DNA from: Pachypanchax playfairii
Lineage: Eukaryota; Chordata; Actinopteri; Cyprinodontiformes; Aplocheilidae
Length of the DNA: 64,000 nucleotides
Direction: 5' to 3'
NCBI GenBank assembly: GCA_006937955.1
Contig: SSNP01000040.1
Coordinates: forward strand, 1,636,794-1,700,793
Positions 35,760-47,900 of this stretch are shown here, in pieces (within the stretch, counting starts at the first letter, position 1; each line of letters opens with the position of its first letter). The notes beneath the pieces were generated by a model that saw only the letters and a program-made list of their open reading frames with translations, had not been told where the DNA came from and ran no database searches. The translations under genes were made by a program, and so were the position numbers.

Positions 35760-38700
35760 ATGTCTGTTCGTGTTTTCTTTTTACTGGTGTCGCTGCTCGG
35801 CCAGCGGTCCGTGTCTGGATCCCAGGTGATCCTCAGCGGCCAGACCGGTCGTGTTGGATTATCTGGACAGTCCACCGGTTTAACCATGATGTCTGAGAAC
35901 AACAACGATGAGGTCAGTGACACTCGGTTATTTACTGATTTACATATTAGCCTGTATGAGAAAATGAGCGAGTCTATACCTGCAGTCGGCTAGTCGCTGT
36001 GCCGAGTTGTCACGTGATTCATGAGAACCAGGTATCAAGTCTGATCTGTGTAAATGTTCAGACTGGTTTTCTCTGGCAGCCCTCCATCATCACAGATCAT
36101 TATAAACCTGTAATGCCAGTGTGATGTTTCATCTCTATTAATAGCTTTATCAGGAAAGTATTTCAGTGAAGTATTAGCAGTAGTATTAGTATTATTATTA
36201 TTAACAACTATGTAGTAAACTACTTAGCTGTGGAAATAAACCAAAAAAATGATCATTTTCTCTTTACATTTACCCAAACCAGGTCCTATATATGTTATGA
36301 TATAGATGAGTACATTTAATGTATTTTTTTAATGTAGCTTATAAAGGATTTCTGTCAGAACATATTTATTTTTAACACTTTTTAGATGCTTTTTAGATTT
36401 AGATTTGTGATTCTTGAGCTGCACGGTGGTGCAGTTGGTAATCCTGTTGCCTTGCAATGAGAAGGTCCTGGGTTTGAAACCACCCAAGACTTTTCTGCAT
36501 GTGTAGGTTCACTCCTGCTTCCTCCCACAAAAACACACATGTAAGTTAATTGGTAACTCTAAATTGTTGTGTATGTACATGCATATATATGTATATAAGG
36601 TTTGTGTCCATCTACATGTGGCCTTGTGAAGGACAGGAGACATGTCCAGGTGTAGCCTCGTCTCTCGCCCTGTGACTGCTGGTCAGGAACAAGCGGGTTC
36701 CGATAATGACTGACTGACTGGTTAAACTGTGTGAAACTAGTTTAATCCTGCTGTAAAATCAAATCTATTAACTGTGCGATCAGTCTTTTTAGTCTCTTTG
36801 ATGAGATCAGGAAAAGTTTAAAACTTCAAAACAAAAAAACTGTCATGATACAACTGAGGATTTATTCTTCTCATGAATTCTAATGCACGTTGAGACGCGT
36901 TTATCTTTTCACTGATAAATCATTAGAGTGTCGAGACGAGGAGGAGGATGTTTCTCCTTTTCCTCTGCTGTTTGGACACTAACGGTGTTTGCAACATGTT
37001 GCTGTCATCATCAGGTTTTTCTTTGTTCTCTTGTATGTGCAGTGTGACCACGTGATGAGCTACAACGCCACAGAACGCTGTGCATTCGTGAGGGGGACGC
37101 CCGACTGTGACAAGCAGGACGGCTTCATCAACTACCTGAGTCTGACCTTCTGCTCGTTCCCTTACAACCTCACTCCCCTCGCCATCACTCTCTGTGTGAG
37201 ACCTTTTGTATGTTTGTGTGACAGAGTCAGAAAACAGCCTCATGATGATAAAGAGGAAGTTGTTTTGACTGAGGGTAATTTCACTGTTTGCAAAAATAAC
37301 GTGATTTCACGGGGTTTCGTTATCAGTCTTTCAGTTTAAGCAAACGAGTGACGTTCACTGCAGGTCAGGAATCACAGAGACTGACTGTAGGTTTTGACAG
37401 CTTGTATTCGCTTGCTGTGTGTTTTTGACTTCAGTGTCTCTTCACAGATTTTATGGCTCTTCTTCCTGTTTGTTATTCTCGGACTCGCTGCTTCAAAGTT
37501 GTAAGTCCCCCCCCCCACCTCTTCTAAATGTGTTGAAAGTGTCAGAAATCAAAAGTTGCACTTCACACACACACATCCAGTTCTCAGCTTTATCAGCCCA
37601 GCAGTCACATGACTGTCATGAGTCACATGACTGAGAGTGCTTATTGTAGAACAGTGACAATTTGAGGCATTTGTATAGGAAGCTCAGCCACTTCTCCTTT
37701 TTGGAATCGCACATATTTGACTTTGGAGTCCATCAGTGAGAGTTAGAGAAGCTGCTGTATGTTTAATAGACACACTCATGTATGTTTTTTGGTTTTTTTG
37801 TTCCCAGTTTTTGTCCCAACCTGTCAGCCATCTCCTCCAGCCTCCGCCTCACTCACAACGTGGCTGTATCCTTTTTTTTCTCTGAACCCTCCTGCAGCAG
37901 GACTTTTCTCTAGTATCTGTGTTGTTAAATTACAACCAGCCTGGTTCTTTCTTTAACTGCATCCTGCTCTGAGGGCGTGACGTTTCTGGCTCTGGGTAAC
38001 GGAGCTCCGGACATCTTCAGCGCCATGGCGGCGATCTCTCGTCCTCACACTGCTGGCCTGGCAGTCGGAGCTCTGTTTGGTGCGTAAAGACTCTTCCTCT
38101 TCATCACAGTCACATAAAAACAAATAAACTAAACAGTATTTATTGAATACAAGCTGTTTTCTTTCAGGAGCTGGTATATTTGTTACCACGGTCGTTGCAG
38201 GCAGCGTCGCGCTGGTCAAACCTTTCACCATGGCCTCACGTCCGTTTCTGCGTGACGTTATCTTCTACATGTGTGCAGTGTTCTGGACTTTCCTCATGCT
38301 CTACAGAGGAACAGTGATGCTGGGAGAAACGCTCGGTAAACATTAACTCACTTACAGATGTTTCAGTTGTTGACAGTTCCCTCTGGCGTTTACCCTCCGC
38401 TCTCGGTTTATTTACTCATGTCTGCTGTGTTTGTTTGTTTCGGTGTAATCCAATTATCAGACTACTTAAAGACCCGTCTAAAGATTTCTATGAAAGTTTC
38501 AACCCAGTGAGAAAGCATGTTACATTTTTATTATACAGAGTCCTACAGTTTAGGAATTATAGGAATTTATTCAGAATAACTATCGTGTTTTATTAAAGAC
38601 TTTAATTCTTTGGTTTAGACTTTAAACTTGTGAAAATGTTCCCAAAAAAGTTCAATTTGTTTTTCCAGAGGCATCAAGTTTTCAGAATTTGGTTTTGTTG

Positions 38701-41165
38701 TTTTTATTTGGAGCATACAAAAAAATAAAAATCCAATGTTAGATTTCCCGATAAGTCGATAATTTACTTATAAAAGGCCAAAATAATCTGAAAATCTCCG
38801 TCTGTAAGAGTGTGTAGTTTTAAAAACAGAAAGTGTAAGAATTCTGTTGTTACACCTTTATTCTGGATTCAGACTAAAATTCAGAAGGAGGTTCGATTTT
38901 GTTGAAAGTTCAGACTTTTGAATTGTAGATGTTTTGTTCTTGCTGTGAGATCCGCTTCAGTTGAACTGTCTGAACCGACACCTGAATGCAGCTCAAAGGA
39001 TCACCTGACCTGATCTACAGAGTACAGACCTGTTTACCTTTTCACTTTAAATCACCACCTGATTCACTCAGAATCAAATTAGGAATCAGGAAATGCGACT
39101 CATTAAACATAAAAATAAACAGCTCACGTACGTACATGCACGTGCATCGTGCTCTTTATCCGTGCACGTAATGAATCTGCTTCATTTCATTGTTCCAGGT
39201 TATCTGGTGCTCTATGTGGTTTATGTTCTGATTGTTATCATCAGCGCTTACATCTACAGTCGGCAGAAAAACTCGGTGAACACGGACGTCCAGAGTGTTC
39301 CGTACATGCCAGGTGGGACTTTCAGACTCAGTAAAAGCAACAGCTGAAGTGTTTCCACAGGTTCATGCTGATGATGTGTTTCCTCTTTGAGGCAGAGTTT
39401 AATTCATCCGACTCGGACTCTGACGATGATGATGTTCACTCTCGGACAGACGGGTCGGTTCAGCAGGAGTACGGTAGGAACTCAGTCCTGTTATGCTGAA
39501 CATTAGGAGTTAATGTGCAACCACAACGTCCACGTGTATTTATGCTGCAGAGTCAGAGTACAGACCGCTTCTGCCTTACGCCGAGTCCACGTGTCACATC
39601 CTGGTGCGCTCGTTGAATCCGGTGGACAACAGGCAGTGGAGGAGGAAAACATGGAGATGGAAAGTCTTTAAAGTTCTTAAGGTGTGTGTAAACCTGTCTG
39701 CGTGTGACTGTATGAGGTCGTCTGTAGCTGTAATGTTTTTACCCTCCGGCTGTCAGATCCCCCTGGAGGTGCTGCTTCTGCTCTGCGTCCCCGTGGTGGA
39801 CCCTGACAAAGAAGACAAAAACTGGAGACGCCCGTTAAACTCCCTCCACCTGATAACTGCTCCTCTGGTCTGTGTGCTCGTCTTCCAGTCAGGAAAATGT
39901 AAGTTCATCACCTTGCACGATGAAGACGGTGTATAAGAACCATATGTTGTAATTATCCTGTTTGTTTTGTTTTTGTTCCAGATGGAAATAAAATGATCCA
40001 GGACGAGTTTCCCGTCTGGCTGCTTTTCCTTCTGATGGGACTGTTCCTGGCTGCTATTGTTTTCTGTTCAACAACCAACGACCATCCTCCCAAATATCAT
40101 CCAGTAAGTGTTTTATTTTAGATCAAAAAGAAACAAATGGCCCCGTAACTGCAGAGAATCATCCCGTTTGGTAAAACCAGCAGAGTTTCATCATCCTGAC
40201 CCTTTAATGTTGGTGCAGAATAATTAAAAGTTTTTTTTTCTTTCCATTCACAGCAGATTTCATTATATAGCTTGTAACTGTTGTTTAGACACATTTAGGT
40301 CAGTTTACTGCAACACTGTATGTTTAGTTTTCTCTTATCGTTTCATCATAAAGAAAACGGCTCTTAATCTTAGTTTCTGTGGTGATGTTTGTGATAATGA
40401 ATGAGAAACTTTTTCATGTTCTTCCTGCAGCTTTTTGCACTTCTGGGTTTTGTGGTGAGCGCTGTGTTGATCAGCGCTGCAGCATCAGAGGTGGTCAGCC
40501 TTCTGCACATGCTCGGCGTCGTTCTCAGCCTCAGCAACACTGTACTGGGTCTGACTCTTCTGGCCTGGGGCAACAGCATTGGAGGTAATGAATATGAATG
40601 AAAAATCATATTCTCTCTAGAACAACATCCACTAAACTGTCTAAAACTTCTTTTTGATGTTTTTTTTCCCAGACTGTTTCTCTGACATCACCCTGGCTCG
40701 GCAGGGTTACCCTCGGATGGCTATATCCGCCTGCTTTGGAGGAATCATTTTCAGTATCCTTAAATTCATGTCTGCATGAAAACACAACTTATTAACGTGC
40801 AGTGAAGACCTTGACTGTATTTCTTTCAGACATGGTGTTTGGAGTGGGTTTAGGATCTCTCATGCAGAGGGTTCAAACCGGATCTGACGTGCAGGTAATT
40901 TCCTCTAACACTCAGAACAGTCGCCATTATTAGACTGTTGTCTGTCAAAATGACGCGTCTCTTTTTCCCCCTTTAGTTTGAAACAGAGGGCTTGTTGACG
41001 TGGGTGCTTGCAGGATCTCTGGGTCTGTCCCTGGTTCTGTCTTTTAGCATCGTTCCTCTGAACCAGTTCCACTTGGGTCGGAAATACGGAATCTTTCTCC
41101 TCGTCTTCTACGGCATATTCCTCGTCATTGCACTTCTCACAGAGTTTCATATAATCCATACCTGA
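35760..41165 (+). CDS. slc8b1: mitochondrial sodium/calcium-lithium exchanger NCLX (15 exons)
   Basis: NCLX exports Ca2+ from the mitochondrial matrix in exchange for Na+ (or Li+) across the inner membrane. Exons: 35760-35912, 37043-37195, 37448-37500, 37808-37865, 37974-38079, 38168-38335, 39199-39312, 39396-39473, 39551-39681, 39757-39898, 39982-40103, 40431-40584, 40673-40753, 40830-40894, 40977-41165, giving 588 residues (584 in human). An N-terminal hydrophobic segment and a Cys-rich loop with an N-glycosylation sequon (SYNATERC) precede two alpha-repeat domains. Ion-binding motifs are intact: GNGAPD (N148, P151, D152) and GNSIGD (N474, S475, D478), equivalent to human N149/P152/D153 and N467/S468/D471. 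The central loop has an Asp/Ser-rich stretch (SSDSDSDDDD). It is tail to tail with tpcn1, 832 bp apart. Confidence 0.97.
36415..36722 (+). mobile_element. tRNA-derived SINE, family A
   Basis: The head gctgcacggtggtgcagttg carries an A-box-like stretch (ggtgcagttggtaa), and ctgggtttgaaacc is a good RNA polymerase III B box. The body (agttaattggtaactctaaa) and 3' end (aacaagcgggttccgataat) are followed by a gactgactg tail. An internal TA/CA-rich insertion lies near 36568-36602. It lies in slc8b1 intron 1. Confidence 0.85.
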
Positions 41166-41541
41166 CCGGCCCTGAAGTAACACTGGAACAGAGCGTGCAG
41201 ATGAATGACATGTCGCTTGTACACTGGCTCACTATCAGCACCATCCTGAGGTTAGCTAGTTAAACCAAGTATCAGATTGTGATGAAGTCAAGAGATTTCT
41301 GCTCAGGGAGGACTGAAACTGATCACACTGTGCCTTTACTTCATACTTCTATCACTGGAGCTGGGACTGCTGCCGTCAGAGAGATGACACAGGATGCACA
41401 CATGTAACTTAAACTAATGTAAATGTACTGTAAAACAAAAATTTTGGATTTTAAACTAAACTTCTTTTGGGAAAATTGGTTGTTTTTACATTTTTTCATG
41501 CTACAGAATCAACGCACTCATGCATCCGACTATTAGAATAG

Positions 41542-41550
41542 TTTATTAAA
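41542..41550. terminator. overlapping polyadenylation signals of two convergent genes
   Basis: The sequence tttattaaa reads AATAAA on the minus strand (456 bp past the tpcn1 stop at 41998) and ATTAAA on the plus strand (about 380 bp past the slc8b1 stop). I saw no AATAAA for slc8b1 nearer than this. If both are used, the two 3' UTRs end nearly on top of each other. Usage is inferred. Confidence 0.4.
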
Positions 41551-41997
41551 ATCTCTTCTTACGTGAAGTCCATTACAGAATGAGAAGTTATATAAAAGCT
41601 TAGAGTCTGAGACTGTTATGACAAACTGTAACTGGTTGGGTTGAGCTAGAAGGAGTGTTAAGTTTTTATTTATCGTCTTGAAACTAGTTTGTGGATAATC
41701 AGTGTTAATGCTGGTCAGATAAGACATTAAACTAAGGCATCAGGTTTAAATACAGGATTTATAGAAGTGGACAGAAGCCCTGCTGTAGTGTCAGTATGCA
41801 GGAGGTTGTGGTAGCAGGTGCTTCCTGGTGCTGCAGTCCAAACATCAGGTGAACAGCTGAACACTGGCTCCACAATGACTCAGCTCATTTCACTCCAGAA
41901 TCTTTGTTTCTCTCCCCACCGACGGTTATAAATCTCAGGGAAAGTAAAAGTGCTGCGGTTTCTCCTCCAGATGTATGTACAGTTTACAAACCCAGTG

Positions 41998-44900
41998 TTA
42001 GTTAATACTGTGCTGATCAGTGTGTGAGTTCAGCTGAGGCTCGGAGATGGAATTCGAGTCGGATCCGGGACTGTCGGTGATCTGCCTCAGGCTTTGATCT
42101 AACTGAGATCGGTTTTTCCTCGAATACTCTGCATACCACTCCTAGAAAAACAAGACAGAACTAATTAAGAGAAAAGGCCACAATTACCGTCAGCATCGCT
42201 TCTTTAGTTTCTCACCTGTATCTCTTCCTCGTACATTTTCATACTGAGGTCACTTTTTGTTCTGGACCTGCAGCCGAGGTACACCAGAGACGTGTGCTGT
42301 ATGTGACGCAGGGAGGGAGAATTAATGAGCACGCTTTGTTTGCAAAGCAGAGGAGGAGAAGTTGACAGTGTTTGTTCTCACCCCGCTCCTGTCCATAGTC
42401 TGTAGGACCCTCACAAGCGAGCTGAGGGAAGATGGTCCAGGAGACGTCTGTTTGTACAGCTCGATAGTGGCGAGAGCTTCATCTCGCTTCACTTCCACCT
42501 CAAACACGATCCCATTCTCATCTGCAGCAGAATCACAAACACAACACTGACTAATGGCTGGGAAAACAATAAATCTGAAGCAGTTATCGAGGCAAGAATG
42601 CAAACATTCAAGCCAATTCGTATCTAGTATATTTTTCTTTTCTATTTCTGTGATTTTTCTTTTATACTAGTATCTACCCCGGATGGTGCACATGGATATA
42701 ACTGACATAAACACACCGTCAGGATTATCCACCTGTTCCCGGTTCTTGCGGCTGTAGTTCATCCGGAAGACAAAAGCATCCAGAATAAAAGCCACAATGA
42801 TGGTCATCACCACCTGGAAACACGATCGGATTCCCATGAAATCAGTCCTTCAACTCCAAACTTTCAGAAATGTGAAAGGACAAACTCCCACACTGAAAAG
42901 AGTAATAATTCACAGCCTCACCATGGTAACAATGTAAAAAATCATGAAGTACAGGCGGCTCCAGTGGCTCGTCATCGACGTCACTCCTTCCTGTGGGAGA
43001 GAAAAGTCAAACAGCGACATCCATCGATCAGCAGTCAAACTGCAGGGCGGCGCCTGCTGAACCACCACTAACTGATCTTACCATGGTGATGTACCAGTTG
43101 TTGACCACGGTCAGCTCAAACAAAGTCACTGGAAGTAAAACCAGAAAGTATTTTTAAAATGTTGGAAAAAAATTTCATAATAAAACATTTCTTTTAACAC
43201 TTGAGTTTAGAAACAGAAAGAAAAACTCCTAGTTGTTCGATTGAGGAAATGTGAACTCTTTTATTAGATTACATGATAATGAGGAACACAAAGTACCATC
43301 TCAAGTCACACTATTCCTCATTCCTGTATCTTGTAATTAATTTCAATGATTTTAAAGCTAACATGGGTTTAGTAACAGTGTAAAATACAACAGAAACACT
43401 GATTCAAGATCTGATTTATGTTTCAGATTTATTGGTTTATCAGTGAAGTAGAAGCTGCTTGCAAAACAAATCTTTCTCTCAAAAAAGGTCAAATGAAATT
43501 ACCAAAGCTGCTGAGAATGTTGTTGAAGTTATTGAGGTAATAGTATCCTTCCTCCAACACTGTTCTGTTGCCATCGGTGATGTTAATCTGTCTGTAGGAG
43601 TTTGCCACTGTGCTGGTGCTTAAGAAGAGAAACAAATACTATTTCATTCAAATAATTATCAGCTAATTGTTTCTAAAAATGTTGCAGAAGACAGAGAACT
43701 CAGATCAATGCAAACACAGTGAAACTGAAAACTCGTCACTTTTCAGTCTGACTTACTTGCAGCAATTGGGGTAAACAGCATCGGCGAAAAACTCCATACC
43801 CACGATGGCAAAGGAATAATAAAAGATGATTAGAGTGAGTCCCAGACTCGCCATCCTGGGGAAGAGCTCGAACATGGTGTCCAACACGTTACGATACCGC
43901 TGCTTTATCTTAAACAGCCTGTATGAGCAGGACACAAAAGCTTTCAGCAAAAAGGACATAAAGAGGTTACGTGTGCATGATTTCTAAAGCATGAGGAAAA
44001 CCCACCGAAGCAGCTGCAGAGGCCTGAGAACTACGATGAAGTAGAAGGGCTCCATATTGAAGGCGAGAGCGACCAGGCCGAGGAAGGCGATGACAGTCAC
44101 AGAGAAGTCAAACCTGGAAAAACGCAGAGTGAAACGACACGAATAATTTAAATCCCTAAACATACAGGTGAATGCTGAGCTTAAACATTTATTTTCTGGA
44201 ATTTTTTAAAAATAATTTATTACTTACAGATTCCACCCTGAGCTGAAATAAGCCACTGGACCCAAACCACTTATTTTCAATAACACTTCTATACCATAAA
44301 CTAAAGGAGGGAGATTTAGTATCAGTCTCAGAACCCACGTGATGTTGTTTTAAAACATACTTTATGTTAAAAGGAACAGAACACAGCTTTACTTACTCGT
44401 CAGGAAAACAATGTAACACCAGGGAACAATTTTGGATGAAGAATATCCACCTGAAGGACCAGAAGGAGGTCAAACATCAGCTCAGTGTTAAACACGTGTG
44501 TGTGCGTGTTAATGGGGGAGATCTTACTGTCCAGTGTGAACGTCTCCAACAGGATCCAAACACCATTGATGGCCACGACCACATCTGAGGTTCAAATAAA
44601 CAAGTTAGAAAAACAAGTTTCCCACATTAATTCTGGTTTATCTTTAACAACACTTACACATGGCAAACTGGAAGGCTTTCGACTTCACCAGCAGGTGGAT
44701 GCCTGTCACGGAGGAAAGAACTCATAAAACACACTTTAGAATTTCTGAATCAGATTCCTGAAACTGTCCCGTCTCTTTTCTTTAACAACCTGCTGAAAAC
44801 ATAATCAAGCTGAGCGTTTATACAGAAAACTGGTTGGACTGAGGCCGCAGAGTGCGAAATGTCCATTCATATGCATTCAAGTTGCCACGGTGATGACAGG

Positions 44901-47900
44901 TGTTGGACTGTTTCGAAGTGCTGGTATTGGCTCAAAAAGTAGAAACAGCTGATAGCACGGTTTTAAAACTGAAATGCATCCCTGTACATGATGTTTTGAT
45001 GTTTTTATCTGTCTCTGAACTTGTGGACAAGTGAAAAAAAGAACGTTTGGTTTTCAATGAAAATCCTGCTGGTTGTGTTTGGGAGACTTTTGGGCAGCTG
45101 GATGTTTGGATGTAAAACCAGTGCACATGGAATTAAGAGAAAGGTAAAAGCAGGTTCAGTTCTCCAGCTGTTCTCCTTTATTTATTTATCTCTTAAATCA
45201 TTGATTATTTTTTAAAAAATGACTACAAAGCACATTCCAAAAACTCATAACAGCAAACAAGCCGAATGCAAAACTAAAAAATAAATACTGGGAAGCTTAA
45301 CACTATGAAACTATGATGGAAATTTGATGTGCAATAAAATGAAAAACTGAGAACTTGCCCTTAAAAATGAGGAAGGCTGTATGTGGAAGATCATCAAACC
45401 AGTGTTCTCCACTCCGTCGTGCCTAAAACACACACACACACACACACACACACATTTGCAGTATATGCATGAAAAAATATTCTAGATAAAAGACAACAAG
45501 GACTGTAAATTGGAAACATGCACATTAAAATATTTACCTTCCATTTAAGGCCAATGACCTCATAAAACCTATAGAAGTCCTGAAGACTGAAACAGAACAG
45601 CCCCATTCAGTTGTGTAATGACAACAGAACTGTGTAATTAAATGCAGAGAATATATATTTGTAAAAACTGAGTTACCTGAGCATGGGATTCCCTGATGTA
45701 TTGAGTGCTTTATATGTGAGGAAGCGGTCTCTCGCAGACATTCGTGGTCTATAAAATCGCATCAGGCCATCAAACTGTTTTAGAAACACGCCCATCGGCC
45801 TCTGGAAGGAAAAGAACAGCTTAATGATAAAGTTACAAACATAAATTATCTTTTAAAAAATAAACTCACAGGGGCTCGCGTACCTGTCGCCTAACTAGCA
45901 GCTGAAAGGCGTGGTCAATAGCAGATCGTTTGTGCAGCAAAAGCGATTTAAACTTCATCTTCTCAACGCCATTGAATGTGTCAAACACCACTGCAAGGAG
46001 CTGGAGGGAAACACGACAGCACGGCAACAACTCTGATCAAACCCCGTCACACGGGAGCCAAATCTACGATAGCACAGAGGTGATGAGAACAAATACCAGA
46101 TTCATGATAAAGTAGAGCTCTATGGAAAGGTAAACTATGAAGAAAACACAAGACCAGCGGTTTTTGGAGTACGCTGGCATCATCACATCAGGGAAACTAC
46201 AAGGAAGAGAGGAAGCAGAAGATTAGTGAGTCATAAGATACAAAAGGAAAAAAAAATAATGACAAAAAGGACGTCAAAGTAGGAAGCACAGGCCGGACGC
46301 CACGTGTGTAAAAATAACTGAAGTGTCACGTGTGTTGCTTACTTTGCTGTGGTCAGCAGTACGAACAGGCTGACGAGGCTGTCCTCAAGAGTTTTAAAGT
46401 ACTGCGATGAGAGGACGGGGTTTGAGTGAAGACAGATACAAAGAGACGGAACCACCTTCCACATTTATATCACAAATACAAACGAACGTCAGACTAAACA
46501 TACCGGGTCAGCTGCGTTTGTAGAGAAGAGGCAGAAACCTGAAGCAGAACAAACACACATTTTAAAGAGGGGTGGGTTAAAACAAAACAACATTTATATG
46601 GTTTTATGAACATGCGTTCTTACCCAAAATAGCAAAAATAACCATGAAGAAAAACAGCAGGAGGAGGATGTCAATAAAAGACGGGAGAGACTGGAAGATC
46701 TGACGCAAGTTTCTGATTGGATCAAAGGCATTTAGTTATAAAACAACTGTTTAGCAGGAAACCAGGTACTTAAATAATTACATATAAAATACATGTCAAC
46801 AGAACTAAATGTCAATTCATCAAAGTTTCCCTTCAGGCATTAAAATCTTCTCTTCAAAATTCAAACACACAGATGTTTCATCTAAATCAATACATACATA
46901 GATCACATTGGAATGTTGTTGACACCAAATTTTAATTCTTCCGACACTTTAGGGCTAAAATTACTTTCTTCCAGTCGCTTGAGAAAGTTTAAAATCAGTG
47001 TTTAAGGACTAACTTTAATCTGAGTGAGTAATTCAGTGTTTTTATTAGGATCATTATCACACCTGCGCACAGCACCACAGTATCTGCAGTCCACCAGGAA
47101 TATTGGTCTGAGAGCTCTTGTCACTCGCACGTGTGACATCTGCCTGACCAGAACCACGATGGCCTCCACAAACTGCAGCAGCAACACACTTGTCTGTACA
47201 AAGAAAAGGAAAATACACAAACTTGAAGCCTGCTACCACAAAGAGGACTAATGTGGCTACTGTTCAGATCTCATTTACCTTCACCATCGTCCTCTTGTGG
47301 CGTATGAAAGTGTGGAAGCCCAACCAACGGAGTTTCATGCAGAGTTCAAAAGCCACCAAAATCAAAGCCAGCAGCTCCAGAGTCGCGTGAACCTGCAGAA
47401 ATAAAAAACACACAGGCTCGTTTTACAGATAAATGAATTTATAACCTTGTCTGTACATGCTGAAGTTGCTTTTTAGCTATCTTTGTATTTATTGCTGCAA
47501 AATAATGTCAAAAGATATTTCAAGTGAATCAGGTGGGCGGAGTTTCAGACTGTGCGTCGAACATGTCCAAAGCAGCATCAGTGGAGTTTGTGGTTGTCAC
47601 TTTTTATTCTCTTAATAATCAAACATCAAACATGGGAGAGGCAGTGGCTCAGGAAGTAGAGCAGGTCATCTGGTAACTGTATAAACTTAGTGTGAAGCAC
47701 TTTGGGAGTTTTCTGACTTTAGAAGTGCGCCGTACAAGTACACGTCATTTACATTTACGATTCAGCAAAATAAGATACTGTGAGCAGAACCAGATGCTGA
47801 AGTTTGGCGAGTTAAAAGACAGAATCCTGATACGATGGGTGTGGCCAACATGGCAGAACTGACAGATCTGCAAGGTTGGTCATGCCCACAGGGAAAAACA

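Noticed and set aside
36006..36018. GTCACGTGAT E-box in slc8b1 intron 1 as a regulatory site
   Set aside because: It is a single E-box without supporting context; not enough to call.
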